Shown here in pieces: positions 55,714 to 63,744 of a stretch of 64,000 nucleotides of DNA; position 1 is the first letter of the stretch; each line of letters begins with the position of its first letter. Made by a program: the position numbers and the translations under genes. The notes under the pieces are model-generated. The model saw nothing but the letters and a program-made list of their open reading frames with translations. It searched no databases and had not been told where the DNA came from. This DNA is from Streptomyces sp. rh34 (lineage in GTDB: Bacteria; Actinomycetota; Actinomycetes; Streptomycetales; Streptomycetaceae): assembly GCF_002551245.1 (NCBI RefSeq), contig NZ_NTGZ01000008.1, forward strand, positions 1 to 64,000, written 5' to 3'.

Positions 55714-55936
55714 GGGGTGCGAGCCGGTGCCCGCGGCGGGCGGGTTCGTGGTGGACGCGCGGGACGGGCGGGTCGGCCGGGTGACGGGCCGGTCCGGACC
55801 GAACGTGCGGCTGCGGCCGCCCGGCGGCGGGCCGGAGTGGGACTGCCCGCCGGAGGCGGTGCGGCCGCCGTCACCGGGAGTGGTGTTGCGCGCCCGGGTG
55901 ACGGAGATCAACAGGGAGGGACAGTTGCCGCGTTGA
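55703..55936 (+). CDS. Small beta-rich protein of unknown function
   Basis: This 77-residue protein starts at ATG 55703 within the preceding gene. The sequence FVVDARDGRVGRVTGRSGPN resembles the start of a PRC-barrel or SH3-like strand pattern, with WDCPPEAVRPP later. No signal peptide is seen. It is probably a partner of the preceding small protein. Confidence 0.7.
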   Translation: MTGEGCEPVPAAGGFVVDARDGRVGRVTGRSGPNVRLRPPGGGPEWDCPPEAVRPPSPGVVLRARVTEINREGQLPR

Positions 55937-56119
55937 GGCCGGGCGGAGGGGTGTCGCCGCGCTGTTCCGGTGACCGGTAGCCGCCCTGGCCGGGCCCGGC
56001 GGTCCGGCGTCCGCAAGATCACGTTATTGGTGTCGCTTGCGCACAGGACACCACGTGAGGCGGCGGGGCCGGCCCCTCCTCGGGTCCGGGCCCGCCGCCG
56101 TCCGGGGGCGCACGCCGGG

Positions 56120-56473
56120 TCACATGATGCGGTACGCCAGGTAGTACGCGGACAGTTGCTCGTGGTAGCCCGGGTCATCGGCCTGCCGGTGACGGTCGAA
56201 CTCCGGGGAGTCCTTGACCTGTTCCTTGATGAGGTCGACGTAGACCTTCCGCTCCTCGGTGTCGATGTGCTTCACCGTGCCCGCGGGCAGCAGGACGTCC
56301 TTGCCGAAGATCCAGACCCCGGTGTCGACGAGCAGATAGGCCGAACCCACCTCGTCGGAGTGCTTGTCGACCTTTCCGATGCTGCCGTCGGTCGCCTCGA
56401 CCGAATAGCCGGTCAGATCGGCGCCCGCGGTGTGACCGCTCGACGGCTGATATCCCCACAGGGTGTCGCTCAT
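56120..56473 (-). CDS. PRC-barrel domain protein
   Basis: From ATG 56473, behind AAAGGAG, it has 117 residues. The PRC-barrel signature is clear (LTGYSVEATDGSIGKVDKHS ... YLLVDTGVWIFGKDVLLPAG), followed by helices (FDRHRQADDPGYHEQLSAYY). Such proteins are common in Streptomyces stress regulons. A specific role is not known. The downstream gap to 55937 has no other gene. Confidence 0.88.
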   Translation of the reverse strand: MSDTLWGYQPSSGHTAGADLTGYSVEATDGSIGKVDKHSDEVGSAYLLVDTGVWIFGKDVLLPAGTVKHIDTEERKVYVDLIKEQVKDSPEFDRHRQADDPGYHEQLSAYYLAYRIM

Positions 56474-56626
56474 TATGGCTCCTTTCGCGAAGGTCGCCCA
56501 GCTCATACGTGTGGCGGATCGGATATGCGGCATCGATATGTCGGCCGGACGATATTTCCGCTGAACTCCGTGTGCCCGGGGAGAGGCGGCGTACACCTGG
56601 GCGGTGCGGTCGTGTTCCGGGACGGA

Positions 56627-56674
56627 GAAACGGGGGCGGGACCGGGGCGCTTGCCCCGGTCCCGCCCCCGTTTC
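56627..56674. terminator. Long terminator hairpin
   Basis: A perfect 22-bp stem (56627-56648 with 56653-56674) with tetraloop GCTT lies just past the 56-residue hydrophobic-protein gene. Confidence 0.85.
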
Positions 56675-56708
56675 CGCCGGTCAGCGGCGGATCCTGGTCA
56701 GAAGTGGA

Positions 56709-56879
56709 CTACCAGCGGTACCAGCGGCCCCGTCGGCCGCCGCTCGCGGTGGGACGGACGAAGAATCCTATGAGCCACAGCACCAGCACGATCACGGCTA
56801 TCCACCAGAGAGCCTTGAGCGCGAAACCGGCACCGAAGAGAACCAGGGCGAGCAGAAGAACGAGAAGCAGGGGAACCAT
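56709..56879 (-). CDS. 56-residue hydrophobic membrane protein
   Basis: ATG 56879 is preceded by GGAGG at nine bases. The chain has two close hydrophobic stretches (VPLLLVLLLALVLFGAGFAL and WIAVIVLVLWLIGFFV) and a basic C-terminus (GGRRGRWYRW). This pattern matches small 'hydrophobic proteins' found across Streptomyces, thought to be general-stress membrane peptides. A terminator follows 35 bp downstream. Confidence 0.82.
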   Translation of the reverse strand: MVPLLLVLLLALVLFGAGFALKALWWIAVIVLVLWLIGFFVRPTASGGRRGRWYRW

Positions 56880-57011
56880 GATTATCAACCTCCGGAAATG
56901 CAGGTTCCCGCTTACGCTTTTCCTACACGCGGCGGATGTCTGTGCATTCTTCCCCGGCCGGACGGGGGGCCGGGCGGAATCGCGGCGGCCGATCCGGAGA
57001 CCAGCGATCCG

Positions 57012-57185
57012 ATGGACGCATCGGAGGCGTTGCTCGTCGTCGGGATCACCTCGCGGGGGAAAGCGCGGGAGGACCGCACCAAGAAGTACCGCGCGTACGC
57101 CCGCGCGGGAGTCCCGATGTATCTGCTGATCGACCGGTTCGACGTGCAGCTGATGACGGGGGAGTTTCCGGGGTCCGCCGGCTGA
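57012..57185 (+). pseudogene. Uma2-family fragment
   Basis: The frame reads MDASEALLVVGITSRGKARE, DRTKKYRAYARAGVPMYLLI, DRFDV and stops after GSAG. It matches only the middle of Uma2 proteins (compare VEVTS ... LLIDRESG in the intact gene at 33077). The N-terminal half and the C-terminus are missing, and the catalytic Glu of VEVTS is Gly here (VVGITS). Confidence 0.78.
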
Positions 57186-57224
57186 GGGCTGTCGGGACAG
57201 CCATCAGCCTCAGGGGGCGTCCGC

Positions 57225-57845
57225 CTACGGGCGGGTGACCACCTTGATGTTGAAGGTGTGGGACCCCACCCCGCCCGCGATCCCCATGAAGAGGAACGCG
57301 AAGTGCTCCTGGCCGCGCGCCGTGGTGATGCCGCCGATGTCGAGCTGGGAGGACTCCGGCCACCCGAGGTCCGTGAGCAGCCGGCCGGTGGTGAGCTTGG
57401 CCCCGGCGTCGTCGCCGGAGAGGAAGACCGTGCCCGGCTCGGTGAGTTCGCCCGGGGAGGTCATGGCGGTGGAGTCCATCGTGCAGAGCGTCTTGACGAC
57501 GGGCGTGAGGGGAAAGGCCTCCTGGATCAGCTCGCCCAGGCTGCTGTTGGGGTGGGTCAGCTCGCTGAAGTCGTCGGAGAGCCCGACCCCGACGTCGATC
57601 AGCGGGGTGCCGGCCAGCGCCGGGGCTCCGATGGAGCGCAGCAGGTCCACGGAGACTCCGCCAGGAGTGGCGTTGACCAGCACCTCCGCGTGCGCGGCCG
57701 TCTCGTCGAGGCCGGCGACGGGCAGTCCGATGCCGGTGCGTTCGTCGGGCCGACGTGATCCGAGGAGGACCTCGTGTCCTGCGGCGCGCCAGCCGTGGGC
57801 CAGGGCGCGGGCGACATTTCCGGTACCGAGAATTCCTATACGCAT
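57225..57845 (-). CDS. F420-dependent NADP reductase-like dinucleotide-binding protein
   Basis: This 206-residue Rossmann protein starts MRIGILGTGNVARALAHGW with GSRRPDE after the second strand, an arginine pair typical of NADP preference, and DVGVGLSDDF, VVKTLCTMDS and a C-terminal GG(I)TTARGQEHF. It belongs to the NADPH:F420 reductase/6-phosphogluconate-type fold. The physiological substrate is not set by the context. Confidence 0.83.
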   Translation of the reverse strand: MRIGILGTGNVARALAHGWRAAGHEVLLGSRRPDERTGIGLPVAGLDETAAHAEVLVNATPGGVSVDLLRSIGAPALAGTPLIDVGVGLSDDFSELTHPNSSLGELIQEAFPLTPVVKTLCTMDSTAMTSPGELTEPGTVFLSGDDAGAKLTTGRLLTDLGWPESSQLDIGGITTARGQEHFAFLFMGIAGGVGSHTFNIKVVTRP

Positions 57846-57994
57846 GGGGTCGACGCTAGTCAGCGGGGCCCCTGGGGCGTATCGGGCTGGAGACCGGGAC
57901 GGACCGGCACCTGAGGCTTAGTCCGCAGGACGCCCCCGGCCCGCCCCGGGACGGGGGCGAGGACCGGGGGCGTGCCGGGCGGGCCGGGGCGGGG

Positions 57995-59572
57995 TCAGAC
58001 TCCGGCCGGGGCCTTGGCCGGGGAGGCGCCGGGGTCCGTGCCGTCGGAGTCGGGGCCGGCGGGGGTGGCCGGAGTGGTGGTGGGGTGGGTGTTGCCCTTG
58101 GCGGCGACCGTGGACGGGGCCGGTTCCTGGGAGACGTTGAACTCGGCCAGCAGGTCCTTGCCGAAGCCGAAGAAGTACGTCGCGACGAACCCGGCCACGT
58201 AGCCGACGAGCAGGCCGCCCGCGTAGATCGCGACCGTCGAGCCCAGGCCGTGGTTGCCGTCGAGGAGGGGGAACAGGGCCCAGCCGGACGGGCCGATGGC
58301 CGTCGAGCCGACCGTGTCGCCGAGCTGGTTGAACAGGCCGACGAAGCCCGCGCCGAACGCGCCGCCGACGCACGCCGTGATGAACGGGCGGCCCAGGGGG
58401 AGCGAGACGCCGTAGATCAGGGGCTCGCCCACGCCCAGCAGGCCCGCCGGGAGGGCGGACTTGATGGTGCGGCGGATCGACTCGTTGCGGGGGAGGCGGA
58501 AGTAGACGGCCACGGCCGCGCCCACCTGGCCCGCACCGGCCATCGCGAGGATCGGGAGCAGGACCGTGTAGCCCTGCTGCTCGATGAGCGTGGTGTGGAT
58601 CGGGATCAGCGCCTGGTGCAGGCCCAGCATCACCAGGGGCAGGAACAGGCCGCCGAGCACGAAGCCCGCGCCCGCGCCGCCGTTGGACAGCAGCCAGTCG
58701 GCGAACGTGCCGATCGCGGAGGAGACCTCGCCGGCGACGTACATCAGGCCGAAGATCGTCACCAGGCCGGAGATCAGCACCGTCAGGGTCGGGGTGACCA
58801 GGACGTCCAGCGCCTCCGGCACCCACCGGCGGCACCACTTCTCCACGTACACCGCGAGGACCGCCGCGCCCAGCGCGCCGAGGACACCGCCCTGGCCGGG
58901 GGAGAGCGTCTGGCCGAAGGCGTCGATGTTCGCGACGCCCGGGAAGACGATGATCGCCGCCACCGCACCGCCCAGGATCGGCGTACCGCCGAACTCCTTC
59001 GCCGTGTTGTAGCCCACGAACACCGCGATCAGCGCCATGAAGCCCGACGCCATCGCCGCCAGCGCGGGCGTCACGGCGGGCAGCCACTGGAGGTTCACCA
59101 GCAGGCCGTTGAGGCCCGCGATGATCCCGCAGCCGATGAGCGCCGGGATCAGCGGCACGAAGATGTTGGCGATCCTGCGCAGGAACAGCTTGAACGGGGT
59201 GGCGTTCTTCGCCTTCCGCTGGGCCTTGATCGCCGCGCCCTGGGCCGCCAGTTCCTCGGCGGAGACGGGGGCCGCACCGGGTTCGGGGGCCGGTTCGGGC
59301 GCGGCCTCGCGGGCCTCGTCGACGAGCTGCTCGAACTCCGGGGTGACCCGGGCGACCGTGCCCGGACCCAGCACGATCTGGTACGTGTCGTCGTCGACGA
59401 CGCCCATGACGGCGGGCAGGGCCTTCAGCGCCTCGTCGTCGACGAGGGACCGGTCGTGCAGACCGAGGCGGAGCCGGGTCATGCAGTGGGCGATGGTGGC
59501 GACGTTCGCGGCACCGCCGACGAGCGGCAGGATCGCGGCGGCGGTGGCGCGGTTCTTGTCTTCTGTGGCCAT
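57995..59572 (-). CDS. PTS EIIBC component, probably N-acetylmuramic acid type
   Basis: From ATG 59572 it has 525 residues. The EIIB domain (1-~85) has the phosphocysteine in IAHCMTRLRL (Cys30), followed by an Ala/Pro/Glu linker and a ten-helix EIIC domain with the GIIAGLNGLL, LGLHQALIPIH and GEPLIYGVSLPLG motifs. A Pro/Thr tail follows. No EIIA is encoded nearby, so a general EIIA-Crr must supply phosphate. Position behind murQ and an RpiR regulator points to MurNAc import and phosphorylation, as in MurP. Confidence 0.9.
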   Translation of the reverse strand: MATEDKNRATAAAILPLVGGAANVATIAHCMTRLRLGLHDRSLVDDEALKALPAVMGVVDDDTYQIVLGPGTVARVTPEFEQLVDEAREAAPEPAPEPGAAPVSAEELAAQGAAIKAQRKAKNATPFKLFLRRIANIFVPLIPALIGCGIIAGLNGLLVNLQWLPAVTPALAAMASGFMALIAVFVGYNTAKEFGGTPILGGAVAAIIVFPGVANIDAFGQTLSPGQGGVLGALGAAVLAVYVEKWCRRWVPEALDVLVTPTLTVLISGLVTIFGLMYVAGEVSSAIGTFADWLLSNGGAGAGFVLGGLFLPLVMLGLHQALIPIHTTLIEQQGYTVLLPILAMAGAGQVGAAVAVYFRLPRNESIRRTIKSALPAGLLGVGEPLIYGVSLPLGRPFITACVGGAFGAGFVGLFNQLGDTVGSTAIGPSGWALFPLLDGNHGLGSTVAIYAGGLLVGYVAGFVATYFFGFGKDLLAEFNVSQEPAPSTVAAKGNTHPTTTPATPAGPDSDGTDPGASPAKAPAGV

Positions 59573-59622
59573 GGTGCTCGGTGCCTTGCTGTGCGGGGGG
59601 TGGGGCGGAGGACCCGGGTGGG

Positions 59623-60612
59623 TCAGGTGGTGCGTGCGGCCGCGAGGGCGGCGCGGAGGTGGCCGTCCGCCTCGGTGAGGCGGGTGGCGGCGGTGGGGCC
59701 GTCGACCTGGCCGAGGATGACCAGGATCGCGTTCTTGACCTCGCCGTCGGTGGCGGCGAGCGCGGCCTCGATCTCGGCGTCGGACGCGCCGGTGGCCAGG
59801 GAGACGATGTGCCGGGAGCGGGCCCGCAGCTTCTCGTTGGAAGCGCGGACGTCGACCATGAGATTCCCGTACGTCTTGCCGAGCCGGATCATCGTGATCG
59901 TCGAGATCATGTTGAGGACGAGCTTCTGGGCCGTGCCCGCCTTCAGCCGGGTCGAGCCGGTGAGCAGCTCGGGGCCGACGACGACCTCCAGGCCGTGTTC
60001 GGCGGCGGCGCCGAGCGCGGAGCCGGCGTTGCACGAGAGCCCGATGGTCAGGGCGCCCCGCTCGCGGGCGTGTTCGACGGCGCCGATCGCGTACGGCGTG
60101 CGGCCGGAGGCGGAGATGCCGACCACCGTGTCGTCGGCGCTCAGCTTCAGCCCGTCGAGGTCGGCGGCGGCCAGCTCCTTGCTGTCCTCCGCGCCCTCGA
60201 CGGCCGTGACCATGGCGGAGGGGCCGCCCGCGATCAGGCCGATGACCTCGGACGGGTCGGTGTTGAAGGTGGGCGGGCACTCGCTGGCGTCCAGCACCCC
60301 GAGGCGGCCCGCCGTTCCCGCGCCCGCGTAGATCAGCCGGCCGCCGCGGGCCATGCGCTCGGCGGTGGCGTCGATGGCCGCGGCGATCTGCGGCAGCCGC
60401 TCGGCGACGGCGGCCGGGACGGTGGCGTCCTCGCCGTTCATGATCCGCGCGATCTCCCGCGTGGACTGCCGGTCGATCTCGGCCAGCTCGGGGCGGAACG
60501 CCTCGGTGGTGAGGGTGGCCAGCTGGGCGCGGAGTTCGCCGTACGTGCCGGCGGAGCCGGGGGTGTCGGTGGCGCCGGGGGTGTCGGGGTTCGCATCGGT
60601 GGTGGAGGTCAT
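59623..60612 (-). CDS. murQ: N-acetylmuramic acid 6-phosphate etherase
   Basis: It cleaves the lactyl ether of MurNAc 6-phosphate to give GlcNAc 6-phosphate, used in cell-wall recycling. The 329 residues carry the SIS-fold motifs GAGTAGRLGVLDASE, GISASGRTPYAIGAV and LNMISTITMIRLGKTYGNLM. The N-terminal ~25 residues are a Thr/Pro/Gly extension. It lies 64 bp after the RpiR gene and 50 bp before the PTS gene, forming a three-gene recycling operon. Confidence 0.96.
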   Translation of the reverse strand: MTSTTDANPDTPGATDTPGSAGTYGELRAQLATLTTEAFRPELAEIDRQSTREIARIMNGEDATVPAAVAERLPQIAAAIDATAERMARGGRLIYAGAGTAGRLGVLDASECPPTFNTDPSEVIGLIAGGPSAMVTAVEGAEDSKELAAADLDGLKLSADDTVVGISASGRTPYAIGAVEHARERGALTIGLSCNAGSALGAAAEHGLEVVVGPELLTGSTRLKAGTAQKLVLNMISTITMIRLGKTYGNLMVDVRASNEKLRARSRHIVSLATGASDAEIEAALAATDGEVKNAILVILGQVDGPTAATRLTEADGHLRAALAAARTT

Positions 60613-60676
60613 GGGTGCGGCTCTGCTTTCTCGGTCTCGTACGCCTACGGGTGGTGCGTGGCCGGTGGCGGGGCGG

Positions 60677-61594
60677 TCAGCGGGTGCGGGGGGTGTGGCG
60701 GTGCGCGAGCGCCTCGTAGGAGGCGGCCAGGGCGGGCGCCGCGGTCTCGTACGTCCGTTGCGCGACGCCTATGAACAGGCAGTCCACGACGAGCAGCTGG
60801 CTGGTGCGGCTCGACATGGCGGCGGGGCGCAGCTCGCTCTCGCGCGCGGTGGACGTGGTCAGCACATGGTCCGCGTACTGCGATACGGGCCCGTCGGGCC
60901 GCCCGGTGATCGCGATCGTGGTCGCCCCGCGGTCGAAGGCGACCCGCAGCGGCTCGATGACGTCGCCGGTGGAGCCGGAGTGGGTGATCGCGATGGCCAC
61001 GTCGCCGCTGCGCAGCTGCACGGCGTTGGTCACCGCGAGGTGCGGGTCCATGTGGGCGTGGGCGATGAGGCCGATCCGGAGCAGCTTCTGCGCCAGGTCC
61101 TGGCCGACGAGGGAGGAGGCCCCGACGCCGTAGACGTCGATGCGGCGGGCGGTCGACGCGGCGGCGACGGCGGCCCCCAGCTGTACGGTGTCGAGCCCGG
61201 CGGCGGTGTCGGCGAGGGTCTGCTGCTCGTCGTGGGCGAGCTTGGCGACCACGTCGGCGATCGGGTCGTCCACCGCGATGTCGGCGGTGACGGCGGGGGC
61301 CCGGCCGGACTCCTGGTGCGCGGCGAGGCCGGCCAGTGCGAGGCGCAGATCCCGGTAGCCGGGGTAGCCGAGGAGCCGCGCGGTGCGGACGACGGTGGCT
61401 TCACTGGTGCCGGTGAGCTCGGCGAGACCGGTGACGGTGAGGGCGGCGCAGCCGGCCGGGTCGCCCGCCACGGCTTCGGCGACCAGCTGCATCGAGCGGG
61501 TCATGGAGGGGGCGAGGGTCCGGACCTTGGCGGCGAGGGCCGCGGGGGCCGGCGGGGACTCGCTGCTGAAACTTTCCTTCACGTCTTGGGTCAC
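60677..61594 (-). CDS. RpiR-family (MurR-like) transcriptional regulator
   Basis: The 305 residues have an N-terminal RpiR helix-turn-helix (LTVTGLAELTGTSEATVVRT) and a C-terminal SIS domain (VYGVGASSLVGQDLAQKLLR ... ITHSGSTGDVIEPL) that would bind MurNAc 6-phosphate. The start is GTG 61594, with no evident ribosome-binding site. The palindrome at 61598-61612 is four bases upstream, so binding there would block its own expression and the operon. It is the first gene of murR-murQ-murP. Confidence 0.92.
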   Translation of the reverse strand: MTQDVKESFSSESPPAPAALAAKVRTLAPSMTRSMQLVAEAVAGDPAGCAALTVTGLAELTGTSEATVVRTARLLGYPGYRDLRLALAGLAAHQESGRAPAVTADIAVDDPIADVVAKLAHDEQQTLADTAAGLDTVQLGAAVAAASTARRIDVYGVGASSLVGQDLAQKLLRIGLIAHAHMDPHLAVTNAVQLRSGDVAIAITHSGSTGDVIEPLRVAFDRGATTIAITGRPDGPVSQYADHVLTTSTARESELRPAAMSSRTSQLLVVDCLFIGVAQRTYETAAPALAASYEALAHRHTPRTR

Positions 61595-61597
61595 ATC

Positions 61598-61612
61598 TGA
61601 AAGATATTTTCA
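61598..61612. promoter_or_regulatory. Palindromic operator of the MurNAc operon
   Basis: TGAAAGATATTTTCA is a perfect inverted repeat (TGAAA-GATAT-TTTCA), AT-rich in a GC-rich region, immediately before the regulator start. It resembles GAAA-N5-TTTC sites known for RpiR proteins. Confidence 0.7.
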
Positions 61613-61700
61613 ACCCGGGGGTCCGTCAACCCCTCTTTGGTCCCTACCTCTGGCGGGACCTCCGGGGGATGGCTCCCTCGTGCGGGCGCACAATGGGGGC

Positions 61701-62069
61701 ATGGAGTCGAACCCCCTGGAGCAGGCCCTGCACACCGCCCGCGCGCTCGTCATGGCCGACCTGGCGGCGGGCGACGTCGCCGAGGCGGACATCGTCTCGA
61801 TGGTCGAGGACGCGGTGACCCACCGCCGGTGGTGGGTGGAGCAGTGGCCCGAGGGCGCGGAGTTCGTGGCCGGGCTGGTCGCCCAGGACGTGCAGGACGC
61901 GCTGCTGGAGCGGTACGGGCGGTGGCCGCTGTGCCCCGTCTGTACCGACGAGGAGCCGCACGCGCTGGACGTCGAGCCGGAGCTCGGGCCCGACCCGCAC
62001 TGGGTCTGCGCCAAGGCGGCCGTCGCGGTGGCGCCCGTGGGTGCGCTGGGCGGGGTGCTGCGGCGGTGA
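61701..62069 (+). CDS. Hypothetical protein with CPVC motif
   Basis: This 122-residue acidic protein starts at ATG 61701. It is helical (ARALVMADLAAGDVAEADIV) with a late CPVCTDEEPHAL and a third Cys in HWVCAK, suggesting a small metal site or disulfide. Its stop overlaps the next gene's GTG by three bases, so they are coupled. No family is recognised. Confidence 0.75.
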   Translation: MESNPLEQALHTARALVMADLAAGDVAEADIVSMVEDAVTHRRWWVEQWPEGAEFVAGLVAQDVQDALLERYGRWPLCPVCTDEEPHALDVEPELGPDPHWVCAKAAVAVAPVGALGGVLRR

Positions 62070-62347
62070 CGGTCTACATCGATCCGCCCACCTGGCCCGG
62101 ACACGGCCGCCTCTGGTCGCATCTGGTCAGCGATGTGTCATTCGAGGAGCTGCACGCCTTCGCCGCCGCGATCGGGTGCCCGCCGCGCGCCTTCGAGCGC
62201 GATCACTACGACGTGCCCCAGGCGCACTACGCGGACGCGGTGCGGGCCGGGGCGCGGGAGATCGGCCCGAAGGAGCTGGTCCGGCGCCTCACGGACGCGG
62301 GGCTGAGAAGGCCGAAGGGGAGGCCGGCACCGGGCGGCCGCCCTTGA
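62066..62347 (+). CDS. DUF4031 domain protein
   Basis: This 93-residue protein starts at GTG 62066 in the overlap with the previous gene. The DUF4031 signature is TVYIDPPTWPGHGRLWSHLV then DHYDVP and a C-terminal helix (AREIGPKELVRRL). Function is unknown. Its last 59 bp overlap the end of the convergent MFS gene. Confidence 0.85.
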   Translation: MTVYIDPPTWPGHGRLWSHLVSDVSFEELHAFAAAIGCPPRAFERDHYDVPQAHYADAVRAGAREIGPKELVRRLTDAGLRRPKGRPAPGGRP

Positions 62348-63578
62348 GCCCCTTCGCGCTCTTCGCGATCAGCCGCGACCGCGACCGCCCGCCCGCGCCG
62401 CCCCCGCCGCGCTGGAGGTGCAGCGCCACCCCCACCGCAGCCAGGGCCAGGGCCGTCATCGCCGCGCCCGCCCAGGCCGTGGACGCGAAGCCGAAGTCCA
62501 GGTCGATCACCGTGCCGCCGAGCCACGGGCCACTCGTGTTGCCCAGGTTGAACGCCGCCGTCGTGGTGGCTCCGGCCAGCGTCGGGGCGGCCCCGGCCAC
62601 GTTGAACATCCGGGCGTTCAGCGCGGGGGCCGTGAAGAAGGCGGAGAGGCCCAGCAGGAACGCCAGCGCGATGACCGCGGCCTGGCTGGAGGCGAACAGG
62701 GCCAGTGCCACCAGGAACACCGTGGACGCCGTGATGCCGCTCAGCAGCACCCCGAAGAGGTGCGCGTCCGCGACCCGGCCGCCGATCATCGTGCCGATCA
62801 GCGCGCCCGCCCCGAACAGGCCGAGGATCCACGGCACCCAGCCCGAGTCGAGGCCCGCCACGTCCGTGAGCAGCGGCGCCAGGTAGCTGAAAGCGCAGAA
62901 GACCCCGCCCGCCGCGAGCGCGGTGATCACGATGGCCAGCCAGACCTGCCGGTCCCGGTAGATCGCCAGCTCCCGCTTCAGCTCGGGCTTCTTCTCGGGC
63001 AGCGGGATGTGCGGGATGCGCGTGGCGACGCCGACCAGGGCCACCGCCGAGGCCGCGCCGACCGCCCAGAACGCCGAACGCCAGCCGAAGTGCTCGCCGA
63101 GGAAGGCCCCCAGCGGCACACCCAGCACGTTCGCGACGGACAGACCGCCGATCATCACGGCCATCGCCCGCGCCCGCGAGTTCACCGGGACCATCGCGAT
63201 GGCCACGGCAGCGCCGACCGCCCAGAAGCCCGCGCAGGCGAGCGCGCTCAGCACCCGGGAGACGAAGAGGATCTCGTACGTCGGGGCCAGCGCACCGGCG
63301 ATCTGGCCGAGGCCGAACACCGAGATCAGCGCGATCAGCGTGGTGCGGCGCGGCAGCCGTAGCGTGGCGACGGCCAGCAGCGGGGCGCCGACCACCATGC
63401 CGATCGCGAACGCGGATATGAGGAGTCCGGCCTGCGGGATCGACACGTTCATGTCGTCCGCGATCGGCGGGAGCAGGCCCGACAGCATGAACTCACTGGT
63501 GCCGAGTGCGAAGACCGAGAGGCCGAGAATATATACGGCCAGCGGCATGGGAGCGCGGCGGGAGGGAGAGTCGGGCAT
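62289..63578 (-). CDS. MFS transporter (DHA1/arabinose-efflux type)
   Basis: From ATG 63578 it has 429 residues (ATG 63548 is an alternative). Twelve membrane helices are visible, with LGTSEFMLSGLLPPIADD in the first loop region and LRLPRRTT after helix two, as in CmlR/AraJ-type efflux proteins. The C-terminus is basic. It probably exports a small drug or sugar. The 5' ends of this gene and the truncated propeller gene are not shared, so it stands alone. Confidence 0.87.
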   Translation of the reverse strand: MPDSPSRRAPMPLAVYILGLSVFALGTSEFMLSGLLPPIADDMNVSIPQAGLLISAFAIGMVVGAPLLAVATLRLPRRTTLIALISVFGLGQIAGALAPTYEILFVSRVLSALACAGFWAVGAAVAIAMVPVNSRARAMAVMIGGLSVANVLGVPLGAFLGEHFGWRSAFWAVGAASAVALVGVATRIPHIPLPEKKPELKRELAIYRDRQVWLAIVITALAAGGVFCAFSYLAPLLTDVAGLDSGWVPWILGLFGAGALIGTMIGGRVADAHLFGVLLSGITASTVFLVALALFASSQAAVIALAFLLGLSAFFTAPALNARMFNVAGAAPTLAGATTTAAFNLGNTSGPWLGGTVIDLDFGFASTAWAGAAMTALALAAVGVALHLQRGGGGAGGRSRSRLIAKSAKGLKGGRPVPASPSAFSAPRP

Positions 63579-63672
63579 GACTCGTCCCAACGCCGGAGAA
63601 CGCCTCCGCATTCCCGGCGTCGGGAGGAGGGCGTGTCTGTTCACGTCCCCGTCACGTCAGTGGCTTTCCGAC

Positions 63673-63744
63673 AACTCCGTCAACAACTCCGTCAACAACT
63701 CCGTCAACGGTTCCGCCAGCGGCTCCGTCGACGGCTCCGTCACG
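63673..63744. repeat. 12-bp tandem repeat (six units, three perfect)
   Basis: The unit AACTCCGTCAAC occurs three times in a row (63673-63708), followed by three diverged units with GGCTCCGTCGAC-like sequence. The last unit covers the stop codon of the PQQ-propeller gene. Confidence 0.85.

Noticed and set aside
59573..60280. A 236-codon upstream extension of the PTS gene
   Set aside because: It overlaps murQ in another frame and is low-complexity Arg-rich. The PTS domain begins at 59572.
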